Shown here: positions 42,523 through 54,087 of the stretch, one piece after another
How positions within the stretch are numbered: position 1 is the stretch's first letter
How the letters are laid out: the number at the start of each line of letters is the position of its first letter
Source: Mesorhizobium sp. DCY119
GTDB taxonomy: Bacteria > Pseudomonadota > Alphaproteobacteria > Rhizobiales > Rhizobiaceae
Assembly: GCF_003590645.1 (NCBI RefSeq)
Contig: NZ_CP031834.1
Span: forward strand, 1,612,501 to 1,676,500
DNA: 64,000 nt
Direction of reading: 5' to 3'
Notes under the pieces: generated by a model
What the model saw: the letters and a program-made list of their open reading frames with translations, nothing else
The model's database searches: none
Told to the model about the DNA's origin: nothing
Made by a program: the position numbers and the translations under genes

Positions 42523-44398
42523 GCATGCGCGCCGTCTATGAGATGTTCGAAGGCTGGGTGAACCCGTTTCGGGAGCCCCGGAGCCTTCGGCCACCCGAGA
42601 CGGTGTGGGGCTTTATCTGGCACTATGTCGGCCAGGCAAAGCTCGCCTTCTTCGCCATGCTGGTTATCGGTGGAATAGCCCCGCTCGTCGAAGCGGGGCT
42701 TTTCTACTTTGTCGGGCACCTCGTCGATATTCTCGATCAGGCGTCCGGCAACAGAAGCTGGCAGGGGCTCTGGGATGCTGCCGGCATGCAGCTGCTGTTC
42801 ATGCTGGTCACCGTTCTGGTGCTGCGGACGATCGTCGAGGCGCTGTCCGACCTGATCGACGAGCAGACCATCACGCCGGGATTCTACAATCTCGTGCGAT
42901 GGCAGGCGCATCGCCATGTCTCGCGCCAGTCCTATGCGTTTTTCCAGAACGATTTCGCCGGCCGCATCGCCACCAAGGTTTGGCAGGCGGGGCAGGCAAC
43001 CGGCGACCTGATGGAAAGCTTCATCGAGGTCGTGTGGTTCATGATCATCTATACGATCACCACGCTGGCGCTGGTGGCGAGCCTCGATCTCAGGATGGCG
43101 GGGCTGGTGGTGATCTGGATCATCGCCTTCGGCTTCGTCGCCCGCCATTACCTGCCGTCGATCCGCAAGCATGCCGAGGCGACTGCCGAGGCCGGCTCGA
43201 TGATCAATGGCCGCATCGTCGATTCCTATTCCAATGTGCTGACGCTGAAGCTGTTCGCCGCCGATGGCGACGATCGCTACATTCGCAACGGCTTCGACAT
43301 CTATGTCGAGACGCAGCGGCCGTTCATGCGCAAGCTGACCGGCCTGCGCATCAGCATGACCGCGCTGTCGGGTGTGATGATCACGGCGATCGCCTGCTTT
43401 GCCGTCTTTCTCTGGGTCGAGGGCACGATCACGGTCGGCGCGGTCGCCTTCACGCTCAGTCTCGTGCTGCGGCTCAACATGCTGCTGCTGCGGCTGATGA
43501 TGCAGCTCAACGGCATCCTGCGAAATCTCGGCGTGCTGGAAAACTCCAAGGCGCTGATCTCGCAGCCGCTCGGGCTGATCGACAAGCCCGGTGCGAAGGA
43601 CCTGGTGGTCAAGGGCGGCGAAATCCGCGCGGAGAACGTCGTCTTCCACTACGGCAAGGGCGGCGGCGTGCTGGACGGCATCGATCTTGTCGTCAAGCCG
43701 GGCGAAAAGGTTGGGCTGGTCGGGCCGTCCGGCGCCGGCAAGACGACGCTCGTCAATCTGATGCTCCGGCTCTACGACCTCGAAGGTGGCAGGATTCTCA
43801 TCGACGGGCAGGATGTCTCCACGGTGACGCAGAATTCGCTGCGCGCCAATATCGGCGTCGTCAGCCAGGATACCGCGCTCTTCCATCGCTCGCTGCGCGA
43901 CAATATCAAGCTCGGCAAGCCGGACGCGACCGAGGCCGAGGTGATCGCGGCAGCACGAAAGGCCGAGGCGCATGGGTTCATCGGCCGGCTGCGCGACAAC
44001 AATGAGCGCTCCGGCTACGACGCCTATGCCGGCGAGCGCGGCGTGAAGCTGTCGGGCGGCCAGCGCCAGCGCATCGCCATTGCCCGTGTTTTCCTGAAGG
44101 ACGCGCCTATATTGGTGCTGGATGAAGCGACGTCGGCGCTCGATTCGGATGTCGAAGCGGCGATCCAGGAAAATCTCCATGCGCTGATGCAGAACAAGAC
44201 CGTCATCGCCATTGCGCACCGCCTCTCTACCATCGCAGCCCTCGACCGGCTGGTGGTGCTCGATGACGGACGCATCGTCGAGCAGGGCACGCATGATGAG
44301 CTGGTCGAAATGGATGGGCTTTATGCGCGGCTGTGGAAGCGCCAGTCGGGCGGCTTCCTGTTCCATGAAGACCAGATCGAAGCGACGAGGCCGGCCGA

Positions 44399-44402
<4 letters not shown>
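42519..44402 (+). CDS. ABC half-exporter 2
   Basis: 627 residues, closely similar in layout to its neighbours. N-terminal six-helix domain, Walker A GPSGAGKTT (about 405-413), signature LSGGQRQ (about 510-516), Walker B ILVLDEATSALDSD and H-loop IAIAHRLST are all canonical. It overlaps both flanking ABC genes by four bases. It could pair with either neighbour or form a homodimer. Confidence 0.92.
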
Positions 44403-46267
<1,865 letters not shown>

Positions 46268-46273
46268 GCGGTC

Positions 46274-46585
46274 ATGTCGCTTCGTCCCCCGGGCAAGTAT
46301 TCGCATCCATCGCAGGAAACCGGCTTCAACGTGCTCGAGCACGAGATGCTGGCGGAAATGGCCGTATCGCTCGGACGCGCCGGACAGCGCGCCGAAGAGG
46401 CGCTGGCGCTGCTGCGCGATCACCATGGCGACGAGGCAACGAGACCGAAGCTGCTGAAAGCGGCGGCGCGGGCCGTGCATGCCTATTTCATCCAGCGCGA
46501 GCTTTGCGGCCTGCGCCGCCATGACGACGTGATCCGCGATCTCGCCATTCCGAAGGAAGTGCTGGTCAGGCTCGGGGCGATGTGA
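46274..46585 (+). CDS. DUF6665-like small protein
   Basis: 103 residues, helical and soluble (FNVLEHEMLAEMAVSLGRAG, then YFIQRELCGLRRHDDVIRD). I match it to DUF6665 from general resemblance; no function is known. It starts 6 bases after ABC half-exporter 3 and is very probably cotranscribed. It converges with the cupin gene, whose stop is 6 bases away. Confidence 0.6.
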   Translation: MSLRPPGKYSHPSQETGFNVLEHEMLAEMAVSLGRAGQRAEEALALLRDHHGDEATRPKLLKAAARAVHAYFIQRELCGLRRHDDVIRDLAIPKEVLVRLGAM

Positions 46586-46591
46586 GCGCGC

Positions 46592-46936
46592 TCATTCGAG
46601 CCATTCGGTGATGAAACTATCGCTGGCGTGAATGTCGATCGTTTCCAGCAGGTCGGGACCGATGTTTTCGAATTTGTGCGGCGTGTTGGCCGGTGCGACA
46701 AGGACCATGCCGGCCCGTGCTTCGATCTGCTGGTCACCAACCGTGAAGCGGGCGCGGCCGGACCGGATGATGAAGGTTTCGGCATAAGGATGCCGGTGCA
46801 GCCTTGGCCCGCTGCCGATCGTTTCCAAGCTGTTGAAGATTATCGAAACCGGTGAGCCGCATGCGGTACCTGGCAACTCGCCGTGCCACAAGGTCGGCGA
46901 TTCGGCCCATCCATCGCGATCGATCACGGTCACCAT
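46592..46936 (-). CDS. Cupin-domain protein
   Basis: 114 residues, a single cupin barrel. Motif 1 is GPRLHRHPYAETFIIRSG and motif 2 GMVLVAPANTPHKFENIG, giving the His/His/Glu/His metal-binding set. Such small cupins act as binding proteins, isomerases or sensor domains; the substrate is unknown. The start MVTVIDRDGWAESP was chosen. The in-frame upstream part (to 47068) reads like a broken HTH segment, described separately. Confidence 0.8.
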   Translation of the reverse strand: MVTVIDRDGWAESPTLWHGELPGTACGSPVSIIFNSLETIGSGPRLHRHPYAETFIIRSGRARFTVGDQQIEARAGMVLVAPANTPHKFENIGPDLLETIDIHASDSFITEWLE

Positions 46937-47070
46937 GGCGGCGACGATACTCTGGAGCGTTGCTGCATGTCGAGGAGGCGGGCGGGGAGTGCCGTTTTCT
47001 ACCTTGTTGATAGACTCTCCACAGCCACCCGCGACAATCTGCCCTGACCCCTTGTCCCGTCTGGACAAGA
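46937..47070 (-). pseudogene. Possible remnant of an XRE-type helix-turn-helix regulator
   Basis: In the cupin frame just upstream of its ATG the translation reads INKVENGTPRPPPRHAATLQ, then SIVAAM. This closely resembles the second half of XRE domains (VENGT.RP..ATL..I..AL). Earlier helices appear only in another frame (GQGRLSRVAVESLST), suggesting a small frameshift. The segment is short, so chance cannot be excluded. Confidence 0.4.
47051..47069. promoter_or_regulatory. Inverted repeat upstream of petA
   Basis: CTTGTCC-CGTCT-GGACAAG, 7-bp arms with a 5-base spacer, lies in the divergent region between the cupin gene and petA, within the HTH remnant. It could be an operator or just part of the old coding sequence. 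Confidence 0.35.
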
Positions 47071-47208
47071 GCCGGCTTCGCGCATAAACCGAGTGCCAAA
47101 TGCCGGAGGAATTCGTCAGCCTGTTCCGCTATGCGGTTGCGGGCTGTCGACAGTGAGCGGGGACATGGCTCGACCGCCGGCGTGGGTAAGGCGAAAGGAT
47201 CATATCTC

Positions 47209-47769
47209 GTGAGCGCAAACGACACGATCGACCCAACCCGTCGTGATTTTCTTTATGTGGCGACCGGCATGGCTGGCGTCGTTGGCGCTGGTGCGGTCGC
47301 CTGGCCGTTCATCGACCAGATGCGCCCCGACGCCTCGACGCTTGCAGCCTCCTCGGTCGAGGTCGACGTTTCGTCGCTGACGCCGGGCATGTCGCTGACG
47401 GTCAAGTGGCGCGGCAAGCCGGTGGCTATCCGCAACCGCACGGAAAAAGAAATGAAGGATGCCGAGGCTGTCAGCCTTAGCGACCTCAAGGATCCGCTTG
47501 CGCGCAACGCCAATCTGGCCAGCGACGCGCCCGCGACCGACGCGAACCGCACCGTGCCGGGCAAGGAAGCCTGGATGGTGATGGTTCAGGTCTGCACCCA
47601 TCTTGGCTGCATCCCGCTCGGCGAGCAGGGTGAATATGGCGGCTGGTTCTGCCCGTGCCACGGCTCGGCATACGATACGGCCGGGCGCATTCGCAAAGGA
47701 CCGGCGCCTGAGAACATGGCGATCCCGATATTCTCGTTCATTTCCGACACTTCGATCCGGATCGGCTAA
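47209..47769 (+). CDS. petA: Ubiquinol-cytochrome c reductase, Rieske iron-sulfur subunit
   Basis: 186 residues from GTG (SANDTIDPTRRDFLYVATGM), with AAAGGA nine bases upstream. The twin-arginine-type N-terminus (TRRDFLYVA) leads into one membrane anchor. The [2Fe-2S] ligands are Cys129-His131 (CTHLGC, 129-134) and Cys148-His151 (CPCHGS, 148-153). It is the first gene of the bc1 operon petABC (fbcFBH) of the aerobic respiratory chain. A longer in-frame start at 47131 lacks a ribosome site. Confidence 0.95.
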   Translation: MSANDTIDPTRRDFLYVATGMAGVVGAGAVAWPFIDQMRPDASTLAASSVEVDVSSLTPGMSLTVKWRGKPVAIRNRTEKEMKDAEAVSLSDLKDPLARNANLASDAPATDANRTVPGKEAWMVMVQVCTHLGCIPLGEQGEYGGWFCPCHGSAYDTAGRIRKGPAPENMAIPIFSFISDTSIRIG

Positions 47770-47788
47770 GGCAGAGGGAACTTAATCC

Positions 47789-49090
47789 ATGAGCGGTGGA
47801 CACTCGACCTATTCGCCAAAAACAGGCATCGAACGCTGGTTCGACGCGCGCATGCCATTGCCGCGCCTCATCCATGATTCGTTCGTCTCTTTTCCGGTTC
47901 CGCGTAACCTGAACTATGCCTACACCTTCGGCGGCATCCTTTCGCTGATGCTGGGCGCGCAGATCCTGACCGGCATCGTGCTGGCCATGCACTATGCGGC
48001 AGACACGACGCTGGCTTTCCAGTCGGTCGAAAAGATCATGCGTGACGTGAATTCGGGCTGGCTGCTGCGCTACCTGCATTCCAACGGCGCTTCGATGTTC
48101 TTTATTGCGGTCTATATCCACATCATGCGCGGCCTCTACTACGGCTCATACAAGGCGCCGCGTGAGTTGCTCTGGATTCTCGGCTGCATCATTTACCTCC
48201 TGATGATGGCGACCGGTTTCATGGGCTACGTGCTGCCTTGGGGCCAGATGTCCTTCTGGGGCGCCACCGTCATCACCGGCTTCTTCACCGCCATTCCGCT
48301 GGTGGGCGAGTGGATCCAGCAGCTTCTGCTTGGTGGCTTCGCCGTCGACAATCCGACGCTGAACCGCTTCTTTGCGCTGCACTACCTGCTGCCCTTCATG
48401 ATCGCCGGCGTCGTCATTCTTCATATCTGGGCGCTGCATGTGGTCGGCCAGACCAACCCGACCGGCATCGAGATCAAGTCGAAGACCGACACCGTGGCCT
48501 TCACGCCCTATGCGACCATCAAGGATGCGTTCGGCATGGTCGTGTTCCTCGCCGTGTTCGCCTACTTCGTCTTCTACATCCCGAACTATCTCGGCCACCC
48601 CGACAACTACATCGTTGCCGACTCGCTGAAGACGCCGGCCCATATCGTGCCTGAATGGTACTACCTGCCGTTCTACGCGATCCTGCGCGCCATCACCTTC
48701 AACATCGGTCCGATCGACTCGAAGCTCGGCGGCGTGCTGGCCATGTTCGGCGCCATCGCGGTCCTGTTCTTCGTGCCGTGGCTGGATACGTCGAAGGTTC
48801 GTTCGGCCGTCTATCGCCCATGGTACAAGCTGTTCTTCTGGCTGTTCGTTGCCAATGCCATCTTCCTCGGCTGGCTCGGTTCGCGCCCCGCGGAAGGCAC
48901 CTATGTGGCACTGGCCCAGGCCTCGACGCTTTACTACTTCGCGTTCTTCCTCGTCATCATGCCGGTTCTCGGCCTGATCGAGACGCCGCGGCGGTTGCCG
49001 AACTCGATCACCGAAGCGGTGCTTGAGAAGAACAAGTCCGGCTCGGGTCACCCTGCGGGTGCTGCGGCATCGCCGGAAACCAAGGGCTGA
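47789..49090 (+). CDS. petB: Cytochrome b of the bc1 complex
   Basis: 433 residues. Eight membrane helices, with haem-ligand histidines in [20 protein letters not shown] and in the paired helix [20 protein letters not shown]. The Qo-site motif appears as [15 protein letters not shown]. It forms the quinol-oxidising core with the Rieske protein and cytochrome c1. Short C-terminal Gly/Ala/Ser tail. It begins 19 bases after petA. Confidence 0.97.
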   Translation: MSGGHSTYSPKTGIERWFDARMPLPRLIHDSFVSFPVPRNLNYAYTFGGILSLMLGAQILTGIVLAMHYAADTTLAFQSVEKIMRDVNSGWLLRYLHSNGASMFFIAVYIHIMRGLYYGSYKAPRELLWILGCIIYLLMMATGFMGYVLPWGQMSFWGATVITGFFTAIPLVGEWIQQLLLGGFAVDNPTLNRFFALHYLLPFMIAGVVILHIWALHVVGQTNPTGIEIKSKTDTVAFTPYATIKDAFGMVVFLAVFAYFVFYIPNYLGHPDNYIVADSLKTPAHIVPEWYYLPFYAILRAITFNIGPIDSKLGGVLAMFGAIAVLFFVPWLDTSKVRSAVYRPWYKLFFWLFVANAIFLGWLGSRPAEGTYVALAQASTLYYFAFFLVIMPVLGLIETPRRLPNSITEAVLEKNKSGSGHPAGAAASPETKG

Positions 49091-49116
49091 GCGAGAATCT
49101 TGAGAGGAATGTTCGC

Positions 49117-49980
49117 ATGAAAAAGATTCTCACTGGATTGGCTGTGTTCGGACTGGTCGTTGCCGGCGCTTTCGGTGCCGCCCTCGCCGCCGAGGAAGGC
49201 CACAACGAGGCTGAGCCGACCCATTTCCCGATCCACAAGCCTACGCAGGAAAAGTGGTCGTTCGCAGGTCCGTTCGGTACCTACGACAAGGCCCAGCTCC
49301 AGCGCGGCCTGAAGGTCTACAAGGAAGTCTGCTCGGCCTGTCATTCGATGGAGCTGGTCGCTTTCCGCACGCTGGAAGATCTCGGTTATTCCGAGGCCCA
49401 GGTGAAGGCTTTCGCTGCCGAATACGAAGTGCAGGATGGCCCCAACGCCGATGGCGAGATGTTCACGCGCAAGGCGATCCCCAGCGATCACTTCCCTTCG
49501 CCGTTCCCGAACCACGCTGCGGCTGCCGCTGCAAACGGTGGTGCTGCACCGCCGGACTTCTCGCTGATCGCCAAGGCGCGCGGCGTGGAGCGTGGGTTCC
49601 CGACCTTCATCTTCGACATCTTCACGCAGTATGCCGAAGCCGGCCCGGACTATATTCACGCGCTGCTGACGGGCTTCGACGAGCAGCCGCCTGCGGGAAT
49701 GCAGATTGCCGAGGGCACGCACTACAATCCGTATTTCATTGCCGGCAAGTCGCTGGCCATGGCCAAGCCGATCTCGGATGACCAGGTCACCTATGACGAT
49801 GGCGCGCCGCAGACGGTCGACCAGTATTCCCGCGACGTTTCCGCGTTCCTGATGTGGGCCGCCGAGCCGCATCTGGAAGCGCGCAAGCAGACCGGCTTCC
49901 GCGTCATGGCCTTCCTGCTGCTGTTCGGAGCGCTGGTCTACCTGACCAAGCGCAAGGTCTGGTCGGGCGTCGCCCACTAA
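49117..49980 (+). CDS. petC: Cytochrome c1 of the bc1 complex
   Basis: 287 residues. A Sec signal peptide (about 1-24, ending ALAAE) is followed by the haem c site CSACH at 72-76. The axial Met is probably in GKSLAMAKPISDD, and the C-terminal anchor helix is FRVMAFLLLFGALVYLTKRK. Unlike in Bradyrhizobium, cytochrome b and c1 are separate genes here. A strong terminator follows. Confidence 0.96.
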   Translation: MKKILTGLAVFGLVVAGAFGAALAAEEGHNEAEPTHFPIHKPTQEKWSFAGPFGTYDKAQLQRGLKVYKEVCSACHSMELVAFRTLEDLGYSEAQVKAFAAEYEVQDGPNADGEMFTRKAIPSDHFPSPFPNHAAAAAANGGAAPPDFSLIAKARGVERGFPTFIFDIFTQYAEAGPDYIHALLTGFDEQPPAGMQIAEGTHYNPYFIAGKSLAMAKPISDDQVTYDDGAPQTVDQYSRDVSAFLMWAAEPHLEARKQTGFRVMAFLLLFGALVYLTKRKVWSGVAH

Positions 49981-50010
49981 GCGTGGTCACGGCAAAATCA
50001 AATCTGGAAG

Positions 50011-50039
50011 AGGGCGCTGAGAGCGCCCTTTTCTTTTTG
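50011..50039 (+). terminator. Rho-independent terminator of petABC
   Basis: A GGGCGCT/AGCGCCC stem with a 3-base loop is followed by TTTTCTTTTTG. It is 32 bases after the petC stop and is the clearest intrinsic terminator in the window. Confidence 0.92.
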
Positions 50040-50062
50040 TCCGCACGGCGGCACAACTAGAT

Positions 50063-50094
50063 CGCCGTGCGTCCGTTCGGACGCGCAAAGGACG
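50063..50094. repeat. Palindromic repeat, type C (copy 2)
   Basis: Reverse-complement match to 37067-37098 (shared core CGTCCTTTGCGCGTCCGA and GGACGC). Overlaps a second possible stem GCACGGCG/CGCCGTGC (50043-50070). It lies between petC and apt. Confidence 0.7.
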
Positions 50095-50178
50095 ATCAAG
50101 CACTTTGAGGATCGGAATATTCCGAAAACCGGTAACCACTTTTCGGTCCGATGCTCTAAGCCTCAACGGAACAATCTC

Positions 50179-50724
50179 ATGAAATCCTCCCTCGAAGAAA
50201 CCTTGATCTCCGCGATCCGCAACATTCCGGACTATCCAAAGCCGGGCATCATGTTTCGCGACATCACCACGCTGCTCGGCAATGCGCGGGCTTTCCGGCG
50301 CGCCATAGACGAGCTGGTGCACCCCTATGCCGGCTCGAAGATCGACAAGATCGCCGGCATCGAGGCGCGGGGTTTCATCCTTGGCGGGGCGATGGCGCAC
50401 CAGCTCTCGTCAGGCTTTATTCCGATCCGCAAGAAGGGAAAGCTGCCGCACGAGACCGTGCGGGTGGCCTACAGCCTGGAATACGGTCTGGACGAGATGG
50501 AGATGCACAAGGACGCCGTCACGGCCGGTGAGAAGGTTATCCTCGTCGACGACCTGATTGCCACCGGAGGCACGGCTGAGGGCGCGGTGAAGCTGCTGCG
50601 CCAGATGGGCGCCGACATCGTCGCTGCCTGCTTCGTCATCGACCTGCCGGAACTCGGCGGCCGGGCAAAGCTGGAGGCGCTGGACGTGCCGGTGAGGACG
50701 CTGGTCTCATTCGACGGGCATTGA
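50179..50724 (+). CDS. apt: Adenine phosphoribosyltransferase
   Basis: 181 residues, standard length. It makes AMP from adenine and PRPP. The PRPP loop [20 protein letters not shown] and the APRT-specific [18 protein letters not shown] are present. The N-terminal hood region [20 protein letters not shown] confirms the assignment. Monocistronic, with repeats on both sides. Confidence 0.97.
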   Translation: MKSSLEETLISAIRNIPDYPKPGIMFRDITTLLGNARAFRRAIDELVHPYAGSKIDKIAGIEARGFILGGAMAHQLSSGFIPIRKKGKLPHETVRVAYSLEYGLDEMEMHKDAVTAGEKVILVDDLIATGGTAEGAVKLLRQMGADIVAACFVIDLPELGGRAKLEALDVPVRTLVSFDGH

Positions 50725-50746
50725 GGCTTTGGGAGGTTGGCACCCT

Positions 50747-50804
50747 TCCTCTCCCCTTTTGAGGGGGAGAGGTGGCTCGGCGAAGCCGAGACGGAGTGGG
50801 GGTG
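50747..50804. repeat. Type B repeat, single arm
   Basis: TCCTCTCCCC...GGGGGAGAGGTGG followed by GCTCGGCGAAGCCGAG and ACGGAGTGGGGGTG matches the right arm of the 18717-18866 element. It lies between convergent apt and MaoC genes. Confidence 0.75.
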
Positions 50805-50862
50805 GGCCGCGCTATATACGATTGGGGAGAAGGTCGCGGCAGCGCCGAGCCCTAAATAGTTC

Positions 50863-51330
50863 TCAATCCGCCTTCAGCAGAACCGCGCTTTCGAATTCCA
50901 GAACCTTGTCGCCGGTCGAATCGAAGGCGTCGGCGCGTATGGTTACGAGACGCCATCCGGGACGGCTGGCGACCGGCCTATGGCTCAAGCCGGTGCGGGT
51001 GAAGGTTACTGTTTCGCCGGCATAGACCGGCTTCAGCCATTTCAGGTTCTTGAAGCCGGGTGAGGGGCCGAATTCCGGCTTCGGGCCGGGGCCGTCCCAT
51101 TTACCGTCTGCCAGCGCCTGTTGTTCAAGATTGTAACGCATCCAGGTCGCGGTGGTGTGCCAGCCGGAGGCGCAGAGCCTGCCGAACACGCTGTTCTCGG
51201 CCTTCTTCTCATCCATGTGAAAAGGCTGCGGGTCATACTTGGCGGCAAAAGCCTTGATGGCTTCGGGCTCGAATCTGTGCGACCCGAGCGTGACCGTGGT
51301 GCCGATGCCGAGGAATTCGTCCAGCGTCAT
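50863..51330 (-). CDS. MaoC-family (R)-hydratase-like protein, second of a pair
   Basis: 155 residues, a single hot-dog fold. The hydratase-type active-site segment is FAAKYDPQPFHMDEKKAENS followed by GRLCASGWHT. Such proteins hydrate enoyl-CoAs, but many act in lipid or secondary metabolism with unknown substrates. It overlaps the next gene upstream by 4 bases, and the two are homologous, so they may form a heteromeric two-subunit hydratase. Confidence 0.85.
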   Translation of the reverse strand: MTLDEFLGIGTTVTLGSHRFEPEAIKAFAAKYDPQPFHMDEKKAENSVFGRLCASGWHTTATWMRYNLEQQALADGKWDGPGPKPEFGPSPGFKNLKWLKPVYAGETVTFTRTGLSHRPVASRPGWRLVTIRADAFDSTGDKVLEFESAVLLKAD

Positions 51331-51788
51331 GCCGTGCCCTCACGCGTCAGGAACATCCCGGTGTTTTCCAGCTCGATCACGCTTTCGCCCTTCTGGTTGA
51401 AGAGTTCGTGGCGGCAGGTGACGAAGCCGAGCGTCGGCCGCGATTTCGACAGCCGCTTGGCAAGGACGGAGCTGCGGCCGGTCAGGGTGTCGCCGGCCAG
51501 CACCGGCTTCTTCCAGCGGGCATATTCGATGCCCGGCGCGCCCTGGGAGGTAGAGTCGAGCAGGAAGGCATCGCACATCATGCGCATGAACATCGCGCAG
51601 GTGTGCCAGCCGGATGCGGAAAGGCCACCGAGAATGCTCGCCTTGCCTGCTTCCTCATCAAGGTGCATCGGCTGAGGATCGAATTCGCCGGCGAATTCTA
51701 TGATCTCGGCTGCGGTGACAATTTTCGTGCCGAGGTCGATCGAGCCGCCTTCGGGGAAATCCTCATAGGCCCATTTCTTGGTGGTCAT
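51327..51788 (-). CDS. MaoC-family (R)-hydratase-like protein, first of a pair
   Basis: 153 residues with the same hot-dog fold (IIEFAGEFDPQPMHLDEEAG and GGLSASGWHTCAMFMRMM). Asp and His of the catalytic pair are present in both partners. It lies directly upstream of its paralogue on the minus strand, overlapping by four bases. Confidence 0.85.
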   Translation of the reverse strand: MTTKKWAYEDFPEGGSIDLGTKIVTAAEIIEFAGEFDPQPMHLDEEAGKASILGGLSASGWHTCAMFMRMMCDAFLLDSTSQGAPGIEYARWKKPVLAGDTLTGRSSVLAKRLSKSRPTLGFVTCRHELFNQKGESVIELENTGMFLTREGTA

Positions 51789-51880
51789 GCCGCAATCCTG
51801 TTCAGGCTTGAACTTTCATAGTGCCAATTGTCGCCTCCGACGGCAAGGCCGGGGGTGGCGCCACAGGTGCCTTACGGTTG

Positions 51881-52852
51881 TTACAGCCAGCCGCGCCGCT
51901 TGAAATAGAGGTAGGGCAGGATGGCCGACAGGACCATCAGGCAAAGCGCAAAGGGATAGCCGAGAAGCCACTTCAGTTCGGGCATGATGTCGAAATTCAT
52001 GCCGTAGATGGAGGCGACGAGCGTCGGCGGCAGGAAGACCACGGCAGCCACCGAGAAGATCTTGATGATGCCATTCTGCTCGATGTTGATCATGCCCAGC
52101 GTGGCGTCGAGCAGGAAGGTGATCTTGTTGGATAGGAACGAGGCGTGGTCGGTCAGTGACGAGACGTCCCGCGACAGCGTTTTGACGCGGGCGCGCACAT
52201 CCTTGCTCTTGGCCTGCATGGTGACGTTGCCGAGAAACCCTGAGAGCCGCTGAAGCGTCATCAGGCTTTCGCGGATGTTGGAGGTCAGTTCTTCCTTGCG
52301 GCCGATGGCCTGCAGTACCTTCTTGAAGTCGTGGTCGCGCTTGGAGGCATTCTTTTCGGATGACTGGAAGATGCCGTGCGAAATGGTGTCGATGTCGTGG
52401 CCGATACGCTCCAGAACGTCTGCAAGGCGGTCGACGATCGCTTCGAGCAGACTGACGAGGATGGTCTCGCCATTGGTGCAGCCCATGGTGACTTTTTCGG
52501 CGCGCAGCGGAAAGGTCTGGAACGCACGTGGTTCGTGGTAGCGAATGGTGATCAGTCGTTTGCCCGACAGCACGAAGGTCACCGGCGACATGATGGGATG
52601 ATCCTCATCCGTCTTCGCTGGCAGCGTGGCGGTCATGAAGTAGGCGCCGTTCTCGATATAGAGACGCGAGGAAATCTCGATCTCCTCCATCTCCTCGCGC
52701 GTCGGTACGCCAACGCCGAGCCACTTCTCGACTTCCACCTCTTCTTCCTTGGTGGGGACAACGAGATCGGCCCAGATCACCGCATCCTTATTCGCCTCGA
52801 GATCGTCCACGGGGCGCAGGCGATCATTGTCGAGGACAAAGGCCTTGATCAT
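51881..52852 (-). CDS. corA: CorA-family magnesium/divalent cation channel
   Basis: 323 residues. Two C-terminal membrane helices flank the selectivity motif YGMNFDIMPEL (GMN at 284-286). The long N-terminal cytoplasmic domain ends in the coiled stalk helix. The start MIKAFVLDNDRL was chosen; the in-frame upstream ATG (52933) gives an unlikely extension. MPEL after GMN is typical of CorA proper. Zinc transport by some homologues cannot be excluded. Confidence 0.92.
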   Translation of the reverse strand: MIKAFVLDNDRLRPVDDLEANKDAVIWADLVVPTKEEEVEVEKWLGVGVPTREEMEEIEISSRLYIENGAYFMTATLPAKTDEDHPIMSPVTFVLSGKRLITIRYHEPRAFQTFPLRAEKVTMGCTNGETILVSLLEAIVDRLADVLERIGHDIDTISHGIFQSSEKNASKRDHDFKKVLQAIGRKEELTSNIRESLMTLQRLSGFLGNVTMQAKSKDVRARVKTLSRDVSSLTDHASFLSNKITFLLDATLGMINIEQNGIIKIFSVAAVVFLPPTLVASIYGMNFDIMPELKWLLGYPFALCLMVLSAILPYLYFKRRGWL

Positions 52853-52971
52853 CGCTGGGCTCCGTTTCTTGAGAGAAAGCGCGTCAGAAGCCGACGCTTG
52901 GTATAAGTGAACGCCGTAGACCTCGGCGTTCAATGCGTCAAGAATTGGGTATCGGCGTTACATCGCTGCGA

Positions 52972-54075
52972 TCAGGTGTTGAACTTGAACATCAGAACGT
53001 CGCCGTCCTGCACGACATATTCCTTGCCTTCGTCGCGGGCCTTGCCGGCTTCCTTGGCCGGCACTTCGCCGCCGAGCGTGACGAAATCATTGTAGGCGAT
53101 GGTCTGGGCGCGGATGAAGCCGCGTTCGAAATCCGTGTGGATGACGCCGGCGGCCTGCGGCGCCTTGGTGCCCTTCTGGATGGTCCAGGCGCGCGTTTCC
53201 TTGGGGCCGGCGGTGAAATAGGTGATCAGGTGCAGGAGGTCGTAGCCGGCGCGGATAAGCTTATCCAGGCCGGGTTCCTCAAGACCGAGATCAGCCAGAA
53301 ACTCCTGAGCTTCTTCGTCGGGAAGCTGGGCGACTTCGGCCTCGATCGCTGCCGAGATGACGACGGTGCCGGCACCTTGCGCGGCTGCCATCTTCTCCAC
53401 GGCCTGCGTGTGCTCGTTGCCGGTCGCAGCCTCGGCTTCCGAGACGTTGCAGACATAGAGGACAGGGTGCGAGGTCAGGAGGTTGAGACCCTGCAGGATG
53501 GCGAGGTCTTCCGCAGCGATGCCCTTGAGCAGCATGCGCGCGGGCTTGCCTTCCTGCAGCAAGGCAAGCGCCTGTTCCATCATCGGCAGGATGGTCAGCG
53601 CTTCCTTGTCCTTGCTGCCGGCGCGCTTGCGGAACTGGACGATGCGGCGCTCGAGGCTTTCGAGGTCGGCGAGCATAAGCTCGGTTTCGACGGTCTCGGC
53701 GTCGGCGACCGGGTCGATGCGGCCCTCGACATGGGTGATGTCGTCATCCTCGAAGCAGCGCAGCACATGCACGATGGCGTCGACCTCGCGGATGTTGGCG
53801 AGGAACTGGTTGCCCAGGCCTTCGCCCTTCGAGGCGCCGCGCACGAGGCCGGCGATGTCGACGAAGGAGATGCGGGTCGGGATGATCTCCTTCGACTTCG
53901 CTGCGTCGGCGATCTTCTTCAGGCGCGGATCGGGCACCGCCACTTCGCCGGTGTTAGGCTCGATGGTGCAGAAGGGGTAGTTGGCGGCCTGTGCTGCAGC
54001 CGTGCGCGTGAGCGCGTTGAAAAGCGTCGATTTGCCTACGTTGGGCAGGCCGACGATGCCGCATTTGAAACCCAT
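52972..54075 (-). CDS. ychF: Ribosome-associated ATPase YchF (Obg family)
   Basis: 367 residues. G1 is GLPNVGKST, followed by the YchF-typical NYPFCTIEPNTG, switch II DIAGLVRGASKGEGLGNQFL, the coiled-coil insertion and a C-terminal TGS domain (QKGTKAPQAAGVIHTDFERG). YchF binds ATP rather than GTP and takes part in the stress response and translation. It is downstream of pth and rplY, with a toxin-antitoxin pair inserted between pth and ychF. Confidence 0.96.
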   Translation of the reverse strand: MGFKCGIVGLPNVGKSTLFNALTRTAAAQAANYPFCTIEPNTGEVAVPDPRLKKIADAAKSKEIIPTRISFVDIAGLVRGASKGEGLGNQFLANIREVDAIVHVLRCFEDDDITHVEGRIDPVADAETVETELMLADLESLERRIVQFRKRAGSKDKEALTILPMMEQALALLQEGKPARMLLKGIAAEDLAILQGLNLLTSHPVLYVCNVSEAEAATGNEHTQAVEKMAAAQGAGTVVISAAIEAEVAQLPDEEAQEFLADLGLEEPGLDKLIRAGYDLLHLITYFTAGPKETRAWTIQKGTKAPQAAGVIHTDFERGFIRAQTIAYNDFVTLGGEVPAKEAGKARDEGKEYVVQDGDVLMFKFNT

Positions 54076-54087
54076 GATGATAAAGCC

